A stretch of 64,000 bases of DNA from Koleobacter methoxysyntrophicus (lineage in GTDB: Bacteria; Bacillota; Thermosediminibacteria; Koleobacterales; Koleobacteraceae): NCBI RefSeq assembly GCF_017301615.1, contig NZ_CP059066.1, forward strand, positions 1,595,001-1,659,000, written 5' to 3'. A program made the position numbers and the translations under genes. The notes under the pieces were generated by a model. The model was not told the origin of the DNA. It was given only the letters and a program-made list of their open reading frames with translations, and did not search any database. Positions within the stretch are counted from its first letter, which is position 1; each line of letters opens with the position of its first letter. Below are positions 35,283 to 44,309 of the stretch, in pieces.

Positions 35283-35343
35283 GCTGGTAAAAATTAACCT
35301 GAGTAATGGCATAATCACAAATCTAAAAAAGGAGTTGTGTTAT

Positions 35344-36615
35344 ATGGAAAAGAAGTCTAGTTTGAGGCTTGCTGGTCTGCCGGTGAATATTTTCCTGGCA
35401 GCTGCGGTAATAGTCATAGCGGCGATGTTTATGGGTAAACTGCCAAAAGGTATGATTGGGGCATTTGCTTCAATGATGGTTATCGGAGCGATTATGGCAT
35501 TTATAGGTGATAGAACCCCGGTCGTTAAAGACTATCTCGGTGGTGCCCCCATAGTAGCCATCTTTGGAACGGCATTCCTTGTATATTATAAAATCATGCC
35601 GGAGGCCACTATCGAGAATATTACGACCTTTATGAAGGGTGGAGGCTTTTTGAATTTCTATATTGCTGCACTTATAACCGGAAGCATATTAGGAATGAAT
35701 TCGAAACTTTTAGTTATGGCAGGAGCCAGATACGCAGCTCCCCTCATTGCTGGAGTTATCACGAGTTTCGCCTTTGCAGGGATAGTAGGAGGCATAATGG
35801 GATACGGCTGGAGGGAAGGCATCCTTCATATAGCCATGCCCATAATGGGCGGCGGAATGGGTGCCGGGGCCGTTCCCATGTCCCAGATATACAGCAAGTT
35901 TTTCGGAACGGACCCTGCCCCGATCCTTTCTATACTAATCCCCGCCCTGGCTTTGGGTAATGTGTTTTCAATCGTTGCTGCAGGTTTGCTGGACAAGCTG
36001 GGGAAGGCCAGACCTGAACTTACGGGCAACGGCCAGCTGATGCAGGGGTTTGAATTCCAGCAGGATATAGAAGAGGTTCCCGATATTAAACTGATGGGTG
36101 CCGGAATGCTGATGTCCTGTGCGTTCTTCGTATTAGGCGGAATTCTGAATAAATTTATCCCGGCTATTCACTCCTACGCGTTGATGATTATATCCGTGGC
36201 ATTATGCAAAATCGCTGGAATAATCCCTGAAGAGGTTGAGAAGGGTGCAAACCAGTGGTATAAATTTATAGCAAGAAACCTCACCATGGCCCTGCTTGTT
36301 GGTATAGGTGTGGCATACACAAACCTAGGGGATGTAATAAACGCTATTTCAGTCCAGTACATTGTACTTGTGGCGGTGGTGGTATTTGGCGCTATTGTCG
36401 GTTCGGGATTCGTCGGCAAACTTGTGGGCTTTAACCCCGTTGAATCGGCAATTACTGCTGGATTATGTATGGCCAATATGGGAGGCACGGGGGACGTAGC
36501 CGTCCTTTCAGCTTCAAACAGAATGGAGCTTATGCCTTTTGCCCAGATATCATCCCGGCTTGGAGGAGCGCTAATCCTGATTATCGCCAGCATACTTCTG
36601 CCAATTATAGGATAA
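35344..36615 (+). CDS. 2-hydroxycarboxylate (citrate/malate) transporter
   Basis: 423-aa membrane carrier of the 2HCT family (CitS, CimH, MaeN). Two re-entrant-loop motifs are visible: PIMGGGMGAGAVPMS in the N half and MANMGGTGDVAVLSASNRM in the C half, followed by SSRLGGAL, which contains the substrate-binding Arg. AAAGGAG precedes ATG 35344. It probably imports citrate with Na+ or H+. Placed between malic enzyme and citrate lyase genes. Confidence 0.92.
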   Translation: MEKKSSLRLAGLPVNIFLAAAVIVIAAMFMGKLPKGMIGAFASMMVIGAIMAFIGDRTPVVKDYLGGAPIVAIFGTAFLVYYKIMPEATIENITTFMKGGGFLNFYIAALITGSILGMNSKLLVMAGARYAAPLIAGVITSFAFAGIVGGIMGYGWREGILHIAMPIMGGGMGAGAVPMSQIYSKFFGTDPAPILSILIPALALGNVFSIVAAGLLDKLGKARPELTGNGQLMQGFEFQQDIEEVPDIKLMGAGMLMSCAFFVLGGILNKFIPAIHSYALMIISVALCKIAGIIPEEVEKGANQWYKFIARNLTMALLVGIGVAYTNLGDVINAISVQYIVLVAVVVFGAIVGSGFVGKLVGFNPVESAITAGLCMANMGGTGDVAVLSASNRMELMPFAQISSRLGGALILIIASILLPIIG

Positions 36616-36618
36616 CTG

Positions 36619-36650
36619 TTAGGGCCTTTCAGGCCCTAATTCCCATTTTT
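36619..36650 (+). terminator. Hairpin after the 2HCT carrier gene
   Basis: TTAGGGCC and GGCCCTAA form a perfect 8-bp stem with loop TTTCA, and a T-rich stretch (TTCCCATTTTT) follows. Probably partial termination before citC. Confidence 0.7.
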
Positions 36651-36678
36651 AGGAACAAACCTAAAAGGGAGTGGTATC

Positions 36679-37713
36679 GTGTTTTACGAAAGGGAGATTA
36701 ATCTAAACAGGAGTGAAGAAGCAAACAAAGTGAGAGGATTTCTTAATTCTCTGGGGCTTAAATTCCCTGAAGGCAGCGAATATACCGTAGGGGTCTTTTA
36801 CGGGGAAGAGATTGTCGGGACGGGTTCTCTTGCAGGCAGTGTTTTACAGGGAATAGGCATTGCCCCTCAATTTCAGGGAGAGGGTATTTCGGCACGGATA
36901 ATTACCAATCTGATGAAAAAGGCCTTAGGAAAGGGCAGGGAACACCTTTTCATATTTACTAAACCTGAGACGGCAGCTCAGTTTCAAAATCTGGGTTTTA
37001 AGAAGGTCGCGGAGGCCCTGCCCTTTGCTGTATTACTTGAATGGGGAGGTCAGGGGATTGATGGCTTTAAAAGCCATTTAATGAAAATATCCCGTAATAA
37101 GCCTGAAGGGGCGTCCTGTATTGTAGTAAACTGCAATCCCTTTACTATGGGCCATCGCTATCTCATAGAAAAAGCGGCACGAGAAAGCCCTTGGCTCTAT
37201 ATACTGGTTGTCGAAGAAGACCGTTCCCTGTTTCCCTTCCATGTAAGGTTTCGATTGATAAAGGAAGGGGTAAAAGACTTAAAAAACCTTTCGGTGATCC
37301 CCGGGGGAGAATATGTAATCTCTTCTGCTACCTTTCCCTCATATTTCACAAGGGAAGAGGACCTGGCTGCAGCCCAGGCATCCCTTGACCTGGAAGTGTT
37401 TTCTACTCATATTGCTCCGCCTTTAAAGGTTATAAAGCGTTATGTAGGGGAGGAACCCTACTGTCCGGTCACATCGGTCTATAACAGATGCATGAAAGAA
37501 CTGCTTCCCCAAAAAGGCATTCAGGTTGTAGAGGTGCCCAGGTTGAAGATAGGGGTAGAGGCCGTTAGCGCTTCAAGGGTAAGGGAACTTATAAAACGGG
37601 GGGGAGTAGAAAAAACCCGGGAACTGGTGCCGGAATCCACATACAGTTATCTTGTTTCTCCTGAAGCGAGGGAAGTTATCGAAAGGATAAAAAGGAGCAG
37701 TTCAAGGCATTAA
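36679..37713 (+). CDS. citC: [Citrate (pro-3S)-lyase] ligase
   Basis: Acetylates the thiol of the citrate lyase acyl carrier protein using ATP and acetate, which switches the enzyme on. 344 aa, normal. An N-terminal GNAT-like domain (GIAPQFQGEGISARII) is followed by a nucleotidyltransferase domain with NCNPFTMGHRYLIEKAA and later ISASRVR-like EAVSASRVREL. GTG start after AAAAGGGAG. First gene of citCDEFXG. Confidence 0.93.
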   Translation: MFYEREINLNRSEEANKVRGFLNSLGLKFPEGSEYTVGVFYGEEIVGTGSLAGSVLQGIGIAPQFQGEGISARIITNLMKKALGKGREHLFIFTKPETAAQFQNLGFKKVAEALPFAVLLEWGGQGIDGFKSHLMKISRNKPEGASCIVVNCNPFTMGHRYLIEKAARESPWLYILVVEEDRSLFPFHVRFRLIKEGVKDLKNLSVIPGGEYVISSATFPSYFTREEDLAAAQASLDLEVFSTHIAPPLKVIKRYVGEEPYCPVTSVYNRCMKELLPQKGIQVVEVPRLKIGVEAVSASRVRELIKRGGVEKTRELVPESTYSYLVSPEAREVIERIKRSSSRH

Positions 37714-37733
37714 AAGAAAGGGAGGTTAAGCCA

Positions 37734-38009
37734 GTGAAACTAGCAAAAATGTCTATTGCCGGTTCTCTAGAATCCAATGATGCCCTTATTACCATTCAAC
37801 CGGTGGATAAAAGGGGAGTAGAACTGGTGATAGAGAGCATAGTGGAAAAGCAGTTTAAAGACAGGATCGAAAAGGCGGTCCGGCAGGTCCTTAAAGATTA
37901 TGACATTGATGGCGTTTATGTTAGGGTTCAGGATAGGGGTGCCCTTGACTGTACGCTTAAAGCGAGGATGGAAGCGGCCATTCTGAGGGGAAAGGGGGAT
38001 TTGCAATGA
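37734..38009 (+). CDS. citD: Citrate lyase acyl carrier protein (gamma subunit)
   Basis: 91 aa. MKLAKMSIAGSLESNDALI places Ser14 where the triphosphoribosyl-dephospho-CoA prosthetic group is attached in characterised CitD proteins. GTG start after GGGAGG. It overlaps citE by 4 bp. Confidence 0.94.
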   Translation: MKLAKMSIAGSLESNDALITIQPVDKRGVELVIESIVEKQFKDRIEKAVRQVLKDYDIDGVYVRVQDRGALDCTLKARMEAAILRGKGDLQ

Positions 38010-38890
38010 AGGGTATAAGGAGAAGCCTTTTATTTGTCCCCGGAAACAGCCCGGGGATGATCCTGAACGGATGCATCTTTGGGGCCGACAGTGTTGTATT
38101 CGATCTCGAGGATGCCGTTTCTACGGGGGAAAAGGATGCAGCTAGGATACTGGTCAGGAATGCGTTAAAAACCCTGGATTACGGTAATACCGAAAGGATA
38201 GTGCGGATAAATTCCCTCAAAACCCCATACTGGATGGATGACCTCAATATGATAATCCCGGCAGGACCTGATGTAATAATGCCTCCTAAAGTCCAGGGAG
38301 ACGAAGATATACATCGGATAGAATCATATATTTCGGGTATTGAAAAGGACAGGGGGATACCTGCAGGCAGGATAAAACTGATCCCTTTAATTGAATCGGC
38401 CTTAGGGGTTGAAAAGGCCTTTGAAATTGCAGTGGCCAGCAAGAGGATAACAGGTATCTTCCTAGGAGGCGAAGACTTGACAGCCGATATAGGTGCAAAG
38501 CGAACAAAAAAAGGGGATGAAATATTCTACAGCCGTTCCCGGATAGTCATTGCAGCAAAGGCTGCAGGGGTAAGTGCCATAGATACCCCTTACACCGATG
38601 TCAATGATGAAGAAGGCCTGATTCAGGATGCGGTTTTAGCCAGGGGAATGGGTTTTAACGGCAAGGCAGTTATATCCCCGAGACACGTAGAGCACGTAAA
38701 CAGGGTATTTACCCCTACCGAAGAGGAGATAGAGTATGCCAGAAGGGTTCTAGAGGCAACAGCAAGGGGAGAAAAGGAAGGGAAGGGTGCCGTTTCCCTC
38801 GACGGGAAGATGATAGATGCCCCCATAGTGGCAAGAGCAAAACAGATATTGGAGATAGCAGAGACCTTGAAGGGAGGCAGGTTGCGGTGA
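38006..38890 (+). CDS. citE: Citrate lyase beta subunit (citryl-ACP lyase)
   Basis: Cleaves citryl-ACP to oxaloacetate and acetyl-ACP. 294-aa TIM-barrel of the HpcH/HpaI/CitE type: RRSLLFVPGNSPGMI, DSVVFDLEDAVS, and ESALGVEKAFEIA, with GGEDLTADIGAKRT. It overlaps both neighbours by 4 bp, implying tight translational coupling. Confidence 0.94.
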   Translation: MKGIRRSLLFVPGNSPGMILNGCIFGADSVVFDLEDAVSTGEKDAARILVRNALKTLDYGNTERIVRINSLKTPYWMDDLNMIIPAGPDVIMPPKVQGDEDIHRIESYISGIEKDRGIPAGRIKLIPLIESALGVEKAFEIAVASKRITGIFLGGEDLTADIGAKRTKKGDEIFYSRSRIVIAAKAAGVSAIDTPYTDVNDEEGLIQDAVLARGMGFNGKAVISPRHVEHVNRVFTPTEEEIEYARRVLEATARGEKEGKGAVSLDGKMIDAPIVARAKQILEIAETLKGGRLR

Positions 38891-40290
38891 AAAAACTGGT
38901 AGGTTCATTAAAAGAAGCCATTAAGCTGTGCGGTCTTGAAGATGGAATGACAGTTTCATTTCACCACCATTTAAGGAACGGTGATTATGTCCTGAATATG
39001 GTTATGGATACCATTGCAGAACTGGGATATAAGGAAATAAAGGTTGCTGCCAGTGCCGTTTTCCCTGTGCATGAACCCCTGATTAATCATATAAAGCAGG
39101 GAGTTGTAACTCAAATAGATACAAACTACATGAGTGGGCCAGTTGGAGAAGCTATATCAAGAGGGCTTATGAGTAATCCGGTAGTCTTTAGAACTCACGG
39201 TGGAAGACCAAGAGCCATTGAGACCGGAGAGCTTCCCATTGATGTGGCCTTTATAGCTGCTCCCTCATCGGACTGCTACGGGAATATAAATGGGGTTGAC
39301 GGCCCATCGGCCTGCGGTTCACTGGGATATGCATTCCCCGATGCCATGCATGCCGAGAAGGTGGTGGTAATAACCGATAATCTAGTGAATTATCCCCTTA
39401 CCCCCATATCTATAGACCAGACGAGGGTTGATTATGTGGTAGTAGTAGATAGTATAGGGGACCCTAAGGGGATTGTCTCGGGGAGTACCCGGATTACCCG
39501 CGATCCGGTAGGGCTTACGATTGCCAGGTATGCTGCAGAAGTAATAGAACATTCCGGTTTATTGAATGACGGATTTTCGTTCCAGACGGGGGCCGGGGGG
39601 GCATCCCTTGCTGCTGCGTATTATTTAAAAAAGTTTATGAAAGAGAAAGGAATAACGGGGAGTTTCGGGCTGGGAGGGATAACCGGTTATTTCGTAGAGC
39701 TCCTTGAAGAAGGCCTGTTCAAAACCCTCCTGGATGTCCAGTGTTTTGACCTGGATGCTGTCAGGTCCATAAAAGCCAATCCTAACCACCAGGAAATTTC
39801 CGCTTCGTTCTATGCGAATCCGGAATCAAAGGGATGTGCCGTTGATAAGCTGGATATAGTCATCCTGGGAGCAACGGAAATAGATACGTCTTTCAATGTA
39901 AATGTCCATACCGATTCTAACGGAATAATCATGGGTGGTTCAGGCGGGCACAGTGATACAGCAGCCGGGTCAAAGCTGGCCTTGATAGTTGCCCCCCTTA
40001 TCAGAGCAAGGCTGCCCGTGTTGGTTGACAGGGTCCTTACGATAACTACTCCCGGTGATACCGTGGATGTTCTAGTGACGGAAAGGGGTATATCAGTGAA
40101 TCCCAAAAATGAAGGTCTAAGGGAAAGGCTTACAGAAGCAGGTCTGCCCGTTGTTGATATCCATGAATTAAAGAAAAAGGCAGAAGCCCTTACAGGTAAA
40201 CCGAATCCCATCAAAACGGGTGGGAAGGTGGTTGCCCATGTAGAGTATCGGGACGGTCGGATAATTGATACTATAAAGAATACAGAATGA
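38887..40290 (+). CDS. citF: Citrate lyase alpha subunit (citrate:acetyl-ACP transferase)
   Basis: Swaps acetate for citrate on the carrier protein. 467 aa: DGMTVSFHHHLRNGDYVLN at the N-terminus, ...MSGPVGEAISRG, and GGSGGHSDTAAGSKLA plus TERGISVNPKN in the C half, all characteristic of CitF. Slightly shorter than the ~500-aa enteric forms. Confidence 0.93.
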   Translation: MKKLVGSLKEAIKLCGLEDGMTVSFHHHLRNGDYVLNMVMDTIAELGYKEIKVAASAVFPVHEPLINHIKQGVVTQIDTNYMSGPVGEAISRGLMSNPVVFRTHGGRPRAIETGELPIDVAFIAAPSSDCYGNINGVDGPSACGSLGYAFPDAMHAEKVVVITDNLVNYPLTPISIDQTRVDYVVVVDSIGDPKGIVSGSTRITRDPVGLTIARYAAEVIEHSGLLNDGFSFQTGAGGASLAAAYYLKKFMKEKGITGSFGLGGITGYFVELLEEGLFKTLLDVQCFDLDAVRSIKANPNHQEISASFYANPESKGCAVDKLDIVILGATEIDTSFNVNVHTDSNGIIMGGSGGHSDTAAGSKLALIVAPLIRARLPVLVDRVLTITTPGDTVDVLVTERGISVNPKNEGLRERLTEAGLPVVDIHELKKKAEALTGKPNPIKTGGKVVAHVEYRDGRIIDTIKNTE

Positions 40291-40320
40291 ATGCAATATG
40301 AAAATATAAGGGTGATGAAA

Positions 40321-40839
40321 ATGCAAGAAAGAATCCTTAAGGCAAGGGAACGGCGGTGGAATACCCGTTGTTCCCTGGCGGACAAATTTTCCCTCCCTGT
40401 AGTTTCAATTACCGTGAACATCCCCGGGCTGGTCAAGACCAGGGGTGAATATATCAGGGCCCACAGCATTATATTAGAGGATTTTGAGAAGGTTGTGAAA
40501 GATAAAGGGTTTGCCATAGTGTACCGAGATCTAAGATTGGCAGATGATGGCCCGGAGGCCTTTGTGGTGTTGGAAGGTGGGGAAGTTCAGCTAAAGAGGG
40601 TATGTGTGATGATCGAAGAAACCCACCCTCTGGGGCGTTTAGCTGATATAGATGTGATGGACAGTAGAAAAAGGGTTTTAAGCCGTCAGGATATAGGTGC
40701 TCCTGAAAGGAAGTGCTATTTATGCGATGAACCGGCACAAAGGTGTATTATATTGAGAAAACATCCCCTTGAAGAAGTAATCAAAGAAGTGAATAGGATT
40801 CTGGCTGATTACGGAATAAAGGGGCAGGCTTATGTATAA
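40321..40839 (+). CDS. citX: Citrate lyase holo-ACP synthase
   Basis: Transfers the triphosphoribosyl-dephospho-CoA precursor to CitD. About 172 aa: RRWNTRCSLADKFSLPVVSI and YLCDEPAQRCIILRKHPLEE, both family-typical. AAGGGTGATG supports ATG 40321 (or 40315) rather than 40291. Its end overlaps citG by 8 bp. Confidence 0.92.
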   Translation: MQERILKARERRWNTRCSLADKFSLPVVSITVNIPGLVKTRGEYIRAHSIILEDFEKVVKDKGFAIVYRDLRLADDGPEAFVVLEGGEVQLKRVCVMIEETHPLGRLADIDVMDSRKRVLSRQDIGAPERKCYLCDEPAQRCIILRKHPLEEVIKEVNRILADYGIKGQAYV

Positions 40840-41725
40840 TTCGGTTGCATTTAAAATAGCCGGTACGGCTTTGAGGGCAATGCTTTATGAGGTATGTGCT
40901 GCCCCTAAACCCGGCCTTGTTGACAGGGAAAGCCGGGGAGCCCATAAAGATATGGACATTTTTACCTTTATGAATAGTTCGGCTGCTATTTTTCCGACTA
41001 TGTACCGCTGTGCCCTCACGGGTTTAGAAAATCCTGACATACCTCCGCAGGAGGTATTTTCGAGGATCAGGGAAATCGGGCTTCAGGGGGAAGAAGATAT
41101 GTTTAGTGCCACCGGAGGCATAAATACCCAGAAGGGTCTTATCTTTGCCCTGGGGAATATATGTGCTGCTGCCGGCCGACTAGCGGGAAAGGGGGAAGAT
41201 TTGACCGTAAAGAACATTACAGCTACCGTTTCTTTGATGGTAAGTGGAATAGTTGAAGAAGAACTGAAGAAGTTGCCCGATGAAAAGAAGGGCTTTTCAG
41301 AGAATAAACCTCTTACTGCCGGGCAGAAGCTGTTTCTCAGGTACGGAGTTACCGGGATAAGGGGAGAGGTTGAGAAGGGGTTTCCTACAGTTATTAAATA
41401 CGGCCTTCCCGTCTTTAGTGGACTTCTTAACGAGGGCGTAACTCTAAACGATGCCATGGTAAATACACTTCTGCATATAATGACGGCCTCCGAAGATACC
41501 AATGTTTTATGGAGGGCCGGCAGGCAGGGCATTTCCCATATGAGAAAACAGGCAGAGAAAGCCATTAAACTGGGAGGTATGAAAACACGGGAAGGGTTAG
41601 AAGCAATCCGCAAAATGGACAGGGAGTTCATTCAGAAGAATATAAGCCCTGGGGGGTCTGCCGATCTATTGGCTGTAACGGTAATGCTGTACCTAATAAG
41701 CACTATTGACATTAAGAGATTTTAA
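40832..41725 (+). CDS. citG: Triphosphoribosyl-dephospho-CoA synthase
   Basis: Makes the precursor of the citrate lyase prosthetic group from ATP and dephospho-CoA. 297 aa: AAPKPGLVDRESRGAHKDMD and GLQGEEDMFSATGGINTQKG, both hallmark CitG segments, and EDTNVLWRAG near the C-terminus. Here citX and citG are separate genes, unlike the fused forms in some lactic bacteria. Last gene of the operon. Confidence 0.93.
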   Translation: MYNSVAFKIAGTALRAMLYEVCAAPKPGLVDRESRGAHKDMDIFTFMNSSAAIFPTMYRCALTGLENPDIPPQEVFSRIREIGLQGEEDMFSATGGINTQKGLIFALGNICAAAGRLAGKGEDLTVKNITATVSLMVSGIVEEELKKLPDEKKGFSENKPLTAGQKLFLRYGVTGIRGEVEKGFPTVIKYGLPVFSGLLNEGVTLNDAMVNTLLHIMTASEDTNVLWRAGRQGISHMRKQAEKAIKLGGMKTREGLEAIRKMDREFIQKNISPGGSADLLAVTVMLYLISTIDIKRF

Positions 41726-41803
41726 TATTATAGTTAATTACATAATTAAATTACTAAATTTAGTTTTAAGGCCTGTGGGGGGCTTGTATAGGAGGGGAAA
41801 ATT

Positions 41804-42994
41804 GTGAGTGTAATTGTAGCATTTGTGGTGGTTGCCGGTATCATGGCAATCGGAGACATAGTATCCGCAAAAACGAAAGCATTTATACCTTCGGTATTCG
41901 TGGCTGCTGTCCTTTTTCTTGCTGGTTTTTGGACTTTCCTGCCTCAAAACCTCATTGACATACCGGGTCTTGGCATGCCCCTTGCCCTTATGTCAATGTA
42001 TCTTTTACTGGTCCATATGGGGACCCTGATGAGCGTCAGGGAACTTGTAGCACAGTGGAAGACAATAGTTATTGCGCTGAGCGGCATAGCAGGTATGTGT
42101 GTGCTGCTTCTAACCATCGGCAGACTGCTGGTAGGAAGGGAAGCTATCATAGCTGCTACTCCACCCCTTACAGGGGGGATTATTGCAGCCATTATGATGT
42201 CTGATGCTGCTACTGCTAAGGGGTTGACGAGCATGGCCGTCCTTGCCATTGTAATGTATGTTATGCAGGGATTTGCCGGTTATCCCCTTACTGCCCTCGC
42301 CCTCAAGAAAGAGGGAACTAGGCTGCTTGACATCTACAGGAACGACAAGGAGGAGCTTGCAAAATTGAATTCTCAGCAGGTTTCTGAAGCCGAAGCCGGA
42401 AGAAGCAGATTTCAAATATTCCCGCAGATGCCCGAAAAGTACCTAACCGTATTTGTGATAATAACCAAACTGGCTCTGGTAGCATGGGCTTCAGTAGCCT
42501 TTGCTGGTTTGATAAATAATGCCATTTCTCCCTTTGTAATCTGCCTGCTTTTCGGTGTCATTGCTGCTGAGACGGGGTTTTTAGAAAGAAAACCCCTTGT
42601 CAGGTCAGGTTCTTTTGGCTGGCTCATGTTATCCCTTATGGCATATATATTTGCTCAGCTGGCCAAAGCAACCCCCGAGATGCTGAAGGAGATAGCAGGT
42701 CCTCTCGTTATAATTATTGTTATCGGTGTTGCGGGGATGGCTGTAGTATCTACAATTGTAGGCAGGCTTTTAGGCTATTCTAAGGCAATGGCCTTTGCCC
42801 TGTCGCTTACAGCCCTTTACGGTTTTCCGCCCAACTACATCCTCACCGAGGAAGCGGCTAATGCACTGGCAGAAAGCCCGGAAGAGAAGGAATTCCTCAT
42901 GAACCAGATGCTTCCAAAGATGCTGGTCGGAGGATTTACGACAGTTACTGTGGTATCTGTTATACTAGCTGGATTTTTTGCTGAGATGCTGTAA
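41804..42994 (+). CDS. Putative permease of unknown specificity
   Basis: 396-aa polytopic protein with ten or so hydrophobic segments in two halves separated by a charged stretch near 180-205 (RNDKEELAKLNSQQVSEAEAG). PPLTGGIIAAIMMSDAA and SLTALYGFPPNY occupy comparable places in the two halves, recalling carriers of the glutamate:Na+ symporter type, but I cannot place it firmly. GTG 41804 follows AGGAGGGG. It precedes two M20 amidohydrolases and probably imports their substrate. Confidence 0.7.
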   Translation: MSVIVAFVVVAGIMAIGDIVSAKTKAFIPSVFVAAVLFLAGFWTFLPQNLIDIPGLGMPLALMSMYLLLVHMGTLMSVRELVAQWKTIVIALSGIAGMCVLLLTIGRLLVGREAIIAATPPLTGGIIAAIMMSDAATAKGLTSMAVLAIVMYVMQGFAGYPLTALALKKEGTRLLDIYRNDKEELAKLNSQQVSEAEAGRSRFQIFPQMPEKYLTVFVIITKLALVAWASVAFAGLINNAISPFVICLLFGVIAAETGFLERKPLVRSGSFGWLMLSLMAYIFAQLAKATPEMLKEIAGPLVIIIVIGVAGMAVVSTIVGRLLGYSKAMAFALSLTALYGFPPNYILTEEAANALAESPEEKEFLMNQMLPKMLVGGFTTVTVVSVILAGFFAEML

Positions 42995-43064
42995 ACAAAA
43001 GGGCAATAACTTGATTGAATATTTGACCCCCCGGCCTTAAAAATTTTTTACTGGAGGGATAACT

Positions 43065-44309
43065 TTGCTCACCTGCATTGAAAGGATAAAAAAAGATATT
43101 GAAGAACTGGCTAAATTCAATGCTACCCCCGGAAAAGGGCTCACAAGATTCTCCTTTACGGAGGAGGACAAAGGAGCCAGGGAATACATAAAAATGAGGA
43201 TGGAGGAAGCAGGTCTTGAGGTTTATGAGGATGCTGCTGGAACGGTGGTAGGTCGGAAGAAAGGCTGTGATGACAACCTGCCCGTTGTAATGATCGGGTC
43301 CCATTTTGACTCCGTCAAAAATGGAGGCAATTTCGACGGGCCTGCAGGGGTTATAGCAGGCCTTGAGATTGCAAGGGTCCTTCATGAAAAAAACATAAAA
43401 ACAAAACACCCCATGGAATTTATTGCAATGATTGAGGAAGAAGGCGGGAGGTTTGGCGGCGGCCTCTTCGGCAGCAGAGCTATGGCAGGAAAGGTTTCTA
43501 AACACGAACTGGAGACCTTTAAAGATGAAAACGGGATTACCATAGGGGAAGCCATGCGGAAGTTCGGATTTAACCCCGATGATATAGATAGGGCACGACG
43601 GGACCCTAAAACCCTTAAAGCCTTCTTTGAGCTTCATATAGAACAAGGACCGGTTCTCGAGGCAGAACATAAAGATGCAGGTATTGTCGATACCATAGTT
43701 GGAATAGACCAGTATGAGGTTGAGATTACCGGGAGACCGGATCATGCCGGGACCACACCGATGAACATGAGGGCCGATGCCCTTGTTTTATCCAGTTCCG
43801 TTATTCAGGATATTAACAGGCTGGCTAAAGAAGCGGGAGAAGGCACCGTAGCCACTGTTGGCAATTTAAAGGTCAGCCCCGGGGCTGCCAATATAGTTCC
43901 CGGTAAGGTGGTATTCACTATCGATATAAGATCTCGTAACGGCAGTATTATAAAGGATATAGCTGGGAAAATTGACGGGATTTTGAAGGAAAGATGCACT
44001 GCCGAAGGATTATCGTACAGGATGGAAAGTAAGATATCAGTTCCCCCTGTAAAACTTCCCGAACACATAATTCAGATATTAAAGCAAAAAGCGGAAGAAA
44101 TGGGCCTGGCTTACAAACAGATGATGAGTGGAGCCGGTCATGATGCTATGGTAATGGCGGGAATTACCGATGTGGGTTTGATTTTTGTCCCCAGCAAAGC
44201 AGGTAGAAGTCACTGCCCTGAAGAGTGGACCGATTACGAACAGCTCCAAAAAGGGATAGAACTCGTTCTAAAAGCTGCCCTCGAAATTGCGGAGGTGGAG
44301 AAACAGTGA
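43065..44309 (+). CDS. M20 hydrolase, N-carbamoyl-L-amino-acid hydrolase/allantoate amidohydrolase type
   Basis: Zinc amidohydrolase of 414 aa. Metal ligands: His and Asp in GSHFDSVKNGGNFDG, Glu in MIEEEGGRFGGGLFG, His in HIEQGPVLE, and the C-terminal His in GAGHDAMVMAG. Substrates of relatives are N-carbamoyl amino acids, ureidoglycine or allantoate. TTG 43065 follows GGAGGG. It overlaps the next M20 gene (GTGA junction), so the two are co-translated. Confidence 0.88.
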   Translation: MLTCIERIKKDIEELAKFNATPGKGLTRFSFTEEDKGAREYIKMRMEEAGLEVYEDAAGTVVGRKKGCDDNLPVVMIGSHFDSVKNGGNFDGPAGVIAGLEIARVLHEKNIKTKHPMEFIAMIEEEGGRFGGGLFGSRAMAGKVSKHELETFKDENGITIGEAMRKFGFNPDDIDRARRDPKTLKAFFELHIEQGPVLEAEHKDAGIVDTIVGIDQYEVEITGRPDHAGTTPMNMRADALVLSSSVIQDINRLAKEAGEGTVATVGNLKVSPGAANIVPGKVVFTIDIRSRNGSIIKDIAGKIDGILKERCTAEGLSYRMESKISVPPVKLPEHIIQILKQKAEEMGLAYKQMMSGAGHDAMVMAGITDVGLIFVPSKAGRSHCPEEWTDYEQLQKGIELVLKAALEIAEVEKQ

